Source: Lasiodiplodia sp. COLG20 (taxonomy: Eukaryota; Ascomycota; Dothideomycetes; Botryosphaeriales; Botryosphaeriaceae). From it: 64,000 bases of DNA. The stretch is taken from contig VNWV01000003.1 of NCBI GenBank assembly GCA_009801085.1, positions 3,534,001 through 3,598,000 of the forward strand. Direction: 5' to 3'. The notes beneath the pieces were generated by a model. That model was not told where the DNA came from, made no database searches, and saw only the letters and a list, made by a program, of their open reading frames with translations. The translations under genes were made by a program, and so were the position numbers. Below, one piece after another: positions 59,440-64,000 of this stretch (positions within the stretch are counted from its first letter, which is position 1; every line of letters starts with the position of its first letter).

Positions 59440-61363
59440 GCCTAGCTCACGGAAATCAAAAACGGCCTGATTTCCCAGAGCGGAAAAAGAAAGAGAGAAT
59501 CGGTGGGCCGGAAAGCCGTGCTTTTGAGAAACTCACGCATCATGAGGCATTGTTTCGGGTGGGAATCAAAAAACATGGTGTTTGGGGCTTGGAATATCAC
59601 AACATCTTCATTCTTCTTTTATTTTCCCCCGCAAAGTGAAGCTTAGAGGACGGAGCAGCGAAAGAAAAAAGCCGGTTGCAAGCAAGTGGGCTCGTTTCTT
59701 TGTTTTAAACTATGATGGACGATGGATGCTGAAAAGGTGCGGATACCTCACTCTTAATGATGTAAAGATGTGAGAGTTAGTATGGCGGATACCTGCTGGA
59801 TGCTGGAATGGGAGGTAGCTGGATCATCAAGCTCCTTTTCCCCTGACGGAAAGGAGCCTCGAATAATCGAATCAATGCAGCTGCAAAAGTAGCTACGTCT
59901 TTGAAATGGTCCGAATAACTGCATTGCCGCACAGAGAATTGATTTTATAATAGAGCATTCGTTAGCACGAGCTCTCAGGCTTGGTGATACTCGAGACCTT
60001 CTATGAAAAGGCTACTAATATCCCTAGTATCTGGAATGAATATACGCAGTTGCGGTACAGTTCGTATACATCATTGTGTCAAGATGTATACATATGAAAG
60101 TTTATATAGCGGCCGTGACAACAGTGACTGCTCGCACCGCAAATGTCACTCCTTAGAACACTGGAACTCTCAACGCGATGATGATCTCTAGCTCAACGAA
60201 AGGCCCGTTGGCAGATACCGCTGCTGAGATCATCTGCGTTCTTCTTGTCTTGCCTTACCTTTTTTTTTTTTTTTTTCCTGGTCCATGGACACCGGTAGGG
60301 TATAGTACGAGTGAGTTGTTACTTCAATATCCGTCCGAAGACTGTATTCATTTGCTAGATGTTTCTTTACCCAACCAATACGTTGTTATTATTTTTTAGC
60401 ACGAATTAACTGTATTTAATAGCGACATGAAGCTAGACTCTAGGTACATGAACCCATCATGTTCTTCCTTCAGATGTATGTAGCCGGAAGATGCGGCTAA
60501 CTTTAAAGATATCTTCGGCACGGTTTACTCCGAAATTGGTGTATCAATTTGTCTTTCCTTCTAGCATCTTTTCATTGGTAGGTAAAGATCGTTGACTTAC
60601 TACGGTCTTACTCACCTAACAAGTTCTATTTAGAGAGTAAATGGATCATGCTCAGCGGAAACACATGTCTCGTCAAATCCAAATCCATGCTTCGCCAATA
60701 AGATGTGGTTCGCCCTTTACAGAGAGGATATACAATTTGAAGGCGAAGGTCGAAACGCATTAACCATTCTAGCGGCATTTCAAGACAACCTGACGTTAAT
60801 GCTAAGTACCCACTTCGCGACCATCACTTCTCTTCCTGGAAACCCCACGCAGGGCTGAAGTGAAATGCTTGTTACTTTGTGTGTGTTTTTAAGGATATAG
60901 TAGGAAGGCATGATGACCGACCGTGATGCTATTAGGTCAACTGAAATACCCCACCCCCTCCATGTGAGGGGGTTATGGTCTTCGACAAGACTTTCAAGGG
61001 CTAGAAGTGTCAAGTACCAAAGACGAATCTTTATGAATGAATACCCCCAATCATCATCATCCAGATTGAAAAGTACATTCTTTTCAAACAGGGACCAGCA
61101 TGTAGATGAAGAGACAGATTGAACAAAACCAAACGGAAAGAATGGCAATTTTGCATTTGTTTCTAGTCCAAACTAGCATTCGAGCGCTTTTCTCAAACTT
61201 TTTCTCCGGGTATATCCAAATCTCGCAACCAGCCATTAATGCTCCTATCCCTTCGCGAGGAATGAAAGCAATATCTATCCAATGGTTTCGACAAGAAGCA
61301 AATAAATATGAAAGAATGCAGTAACTCATAAGCTAGTGCTATCGTATGTGTGCCGAATGCCGA
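59440..61363. other. AT-rich intergenic region, no gene recognised
   Basis: 1.9 kb between converging 3' ends of eIF3f and Chk1. Contains a T18-type homopolymer near 60260 and no open frame with recognisable domains. No MITE copy seen. Confidence 0.45.
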
Positions 61364-63185
61364 TCAAGTGGGCACAATGATAGCATCCTTGCACAGCACG
61401 ACGACCTTCTTGAAGAACCTCCGCCACTCCAAAGGATCACCCTTCGCTTTTGCGAATCTTACCTCGCTGACTTCGTGGTCGACGCGCTCCACGATGATGG
61501 TACCGTGCAAAGTCTGCTGGCGGCCGTCTACCGTCTTGACCCGGATGTACGCCTCCGCGTCTCGGCCTTGCAGGGCGCTGGGCGGGAACGGCGCGACGGG
61601 GACACCCAGGCGGTGCAGCGCTTCGCCCAGCGAGGGCAGAAGCAAGTTGAAGGGCAACGGGCTGAAGAAGCGCGCCAAGGAGTGCCGAGGCATGATATCG
61701 CCGAAGTGACGGGCGGCCTGCGTCAGGCTCAACGGCACCGCTGGCGTGGGCGTGAATTGCGAAAGCGACGGGTCGTCCGCCAGGCGGCCAAGCAACTCGT
61801 GCGACAGGCGGGCTGTTCCTGCTGGAGCGTGCTGCGGCGCCCGCGATCCGTTGACCACCGAAGTCGTCGACATTCGCTCTGGCGCCGGCTGCGAGGCGCT
61901 GAAGTTCTCGCTGATGGCTAGTCGTGGCGGCCGCTCCCACTCGAAGGGCGTGTCAACGATGAGCGTCTCCGGCTGTGTGGCTGCGAATCTGACGGGCTGG
62001 TTCCCTGCCTCCATGGCGTCCCTGTAGCGCTGTTGGTGCTCGCGCTGTGACGCTGTTGGGTCGGCGTTGAAGTCGATGCGTAGCGACTCCAGCATCTGCG
62101 TTGCAAGGAGGATGGGGTTTGCTGCCGTGCCCGACTGGCTGAGGTGAGGGTTGCTGCGTGTGTACCAGGGATGCGTCCGGATCTCGTCCAGCGTGAAGCG
62201 CTCCTGAGGATCTATTTTGAGCATTCCACGCAGCAATGACGTGGCGCCTGGGGGAAGTTTCTTCCACAGCTCATCCGTCGTGCGGCCCTTGGTCTGCAAG
62301 AACTCATTGAACTCGTAGCTGGCGCGTGTCGGCTCGTCCCATGGCGTATTGCCGGCCAGAAGCACAAAGAGCACGATGCCACAGGACCAGACGTCAGCGA
62401 TGTTGGGCTCGTAGCCCTTGTCTAGCACGTCAATGGCCTTGGACTTCTTCCCGGCGACAATTTCCGGAGCGATATAAGGCGGGCTGCCGCACACGCTGTT
62501 GCAAAGACGCTTCTTGCCGTTGTTCTGAAACAGGGCGGCCAATCCAAAGTCGGACAGCTTAAGGTCGCCGTCAAGGGACAGCAGCATGTTCTCCGGCTTG
62601 ATGTCGCGGTGCGCCACGCCCTTGGAATGCATGTAGCTTACGGCGTTGACCAGCTGCGTGAAGTACAGGTGTGCCACGTCCTCGCCCACGCCCTCGTCAG
62701 CCTCGATCTTGTCGAACAGGTCGCCACCCTCCGCCAGCTCCATGGCTATCCAAGTGTACAGGCGGTCTTCGCCGTGGCTGAGATACTGTATCACATTGTG
62801 GTGTCGGCCCAGGTGCTTGTGGAGGGTAACCTCGTGCTGGATCTGGTTCGGTTTCAGGCGACCTGTGCGGTAGGCATGCTCTTTGTTGATAAACTTGACG
62901 GCGATGACGGGGCTTGACGCGGTCAGAGGGGCGGCCTTGCGGATGCTGTGTGCTCTACCGTTAGCCCGGGTCGTGTGCCAGATATACTGAGACACCTACA
63001 ACGCATACGCGCCTTGTCCTATGGTCTTGGACACGACGCGGAAGGGCAGGTCTTTTGGCAAAGGCGCCACCTGTGACTGTAGAGCTTACACGTTAGCAAT
63101 GCCAATACATCTCGCCATGTGGTGCTCTTGCGGCGCTGCGAGCATGGCGAAGGAGGGCGCGACTCACGTTCGGCGGGGGTCCCAT
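61364..63185 (-). CDS. chk1: DNA-damage checkpoint kinase Chk1
   Basis: Effector Ser/Thr kinase of the ATR/Rad3 checkpoint that blocks mitotic entry after DNA damage. Exon 1 is 63185-63168 (encodes MGPPPN), exon 2 is 63076-63009 (SQVAPLPKDLPFRVVSKTIGQGA), and exon 3 ends at 61364. Exon 3 begins at 62954 or 62945, depending on which of two in-frame acceptors is used, giving 558 or 555 residues. The upstream acceptor (GGTAG) restores the fungal loop pattern GQGAxxSIRKA, so I prefer 558. Kinase motifs: VIAVKFINKE, AMELAEGGDLFDKIE, GVAHRDIKPENMLL, LSDFGLAALF, CGSPPYIAPEI, DVWSCGIVLFVLLAG. The C-terminal region (LPFNLLLPSLGEALHRLGV, VLCKDAIIVP) fits the KA1-like autoinhibitory domain. Confidence 0.94.
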
Positions 63186-64000
63186 TGCGGTCGACGGAGG
63201 CGGAGAAGACGGGTCGGAGCGGTTACCAGGCAACAGGCACGGCGTTTATATGCTCTGCGGGGCGCGACCCTCGCATGGCAACATGGCGGGTGGTGCAAAG
63301 GCGGGCGTCGACGCGACGAGTCAGCCGCGCAGGCAGTCGCGCCTTTTCGCGTTAAAATCAGAAGCACGGGGCACGCTCGCCGCCCAAGATTACATCATCA
63401 CCACACGAGGTCGGCACGCGGTTCTGGGTGTGCGATTTTGCAGGTTCGTTGATTCCTAGACAGTATGATACATGTCGGCGTTGCAGAGCCTCGACTCAAA
63501 ACTCTCTAGCGCTCTTCCTTCCCCAGGCCCCGTTGCTTGCCACTAAATCCCCCCACCGCCCCCTGAACTAAAACCCTTTCCAATCCAAATAGGTAAAACG
63601 CGCGGAATAGCCTGAGTCTAGGCTATCCAACTATGAAAAGCTCTTGTTTTTCAAAAGTCCCGGAAACGCCAGTCTAGACCCGTGTGCCGTGAATGTCGCG
63701 CAAGAAAAAAGCAGACATCATACTAGAAAGTGCAAAAAGCCAATAGGAAAGAGTGGAGAGGGCCCTTGCGGACCCAATGCGAACATGGATATCGAAGAAC
63801 CCAATCTTGAGCAGAATATGAATAGCGAGAAAGACAAGTATGAACCGAAGGTTGTAATGGGCCCCATCCCGGGAGGCTCCATCGCCTGCACGCGAGAGCG
63901 CAGGCCCGTGCAGAGCCTCCAAGGAGACTCATGCGCTGTTCCCGCATCTGCCGCGGGGCCGACTCCTGCGCGCGGGTACCCGCCGGTATGTTGTGGTATC
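63186..64000. other. right-edge region, Chk1 promoter and possible gene end
   Basis: The left part is the Chk1 5' flank. At 63674-63922 on the minus strand an 82-codon frame ends HGTRV and encodes two hydrophobic helices (LRFILVFLAIHILLKIGFF; TLSYWLFALSSMMSAFFL). It has no ATG and a stop just upstream, so if real it is the last exon of a membrane-protein gene continuing beyond the window. Family not recognised; weak support. Confidence 0.3.

Overview
The window is a nuclear contig fragment from a filamentous ascomycete (Pezizomycotina). The gene content looks most like a Dothideomycete, but that class assignment is inference. The evidence is short GT-AG introns (mostly 46-90 nt) with CTAAC/CTGAC-type branch sites, intron-split tRNA genes, fungus-specific proteins (an Axl2-like cadherin-repeat protein, a fungal Pex26, an Stf2-like protein), and compact, often divergent, single genes without operons. 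Seventeen protein genes could be spliced convincingly; a further small membrane-protein gene is a single exon. All spliced models sum to multiples of three.

Layout, left to right: a Ubp12/USP15-type ubiquitin protease (+, ~1645-6194); a 2.2 kb gap with a MITE; Pex26 (-, 8381-9754) divergent from a PARN-type deadenylase (+, 10547-12730); a GT25-like glycosyltransferase (+, 13760-15067); a second MITE; retromer subunit Vps29 (-, 16864-17638) divergent from alanine-glyoxylate aminotransferase (+, 18361-19628); a 4.3 kb AT-rich gene-poor stretch holding tRNA-Ser(GCU); a 101-aa membrane protein (-, 23909-24214) divergent from glutathione reductase (+, 24953-26407); Axl2-like (+, 27542-31801); an Stf2-like protein (-, 33096-33627) divergent from the Fe-S assembly factor Dre2 (+, 35028-36098); Nup133 (+, 36564-40873); a Yck-type casein kinase I (+, 42049-43870); a 6.1 kb gene-poor region with tRNA-Tyr(GUA), its inverted partial copy and another MITE; eIF2B-beta (-, 49976-51457) divergent from the Nem1 phosphatase (+, 52094-53696); an orphan 3-TM protein (+, 54618-55321); a MITE; Utp25 (-, 55945-58091) divergent from eIF3f (+, 58334-59439); and Chk1 kinase (-, 61364-63185).

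The genes are housekeeping functions (ubiquitin, RNA decay, endosomal sorting, peroxisome, redox, Fe-S, nuclear pore, ribosome and translation, checkpoint) and do not form a pathway cluster. I see no secondary-metabolite cluster, effector island, CRISPR array or intact autonomous transposon.

The most interesting non-routine signals are: (1) a dispersed family of about 220-bp MITE-like elements, six copies in 64 kb, with TACAG termini and an internal hairpin built round the decamer CGTCCGGACG; (2) a 94-bp inverted duplication of the 5' half of tRNA-Tyr; (3) an AUG-less in-frame extension of glutathione reductase with mitochondrial-presequence character; (4) tandem in-frame splice acceptors that add or remove three residues in the Chk1 glycine-rich loop; (5) an orphan membrane protein whose first coding exon is only four nucleotides. 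All assignments come from reading the sequence and from knowledge of the families; no database search was run.
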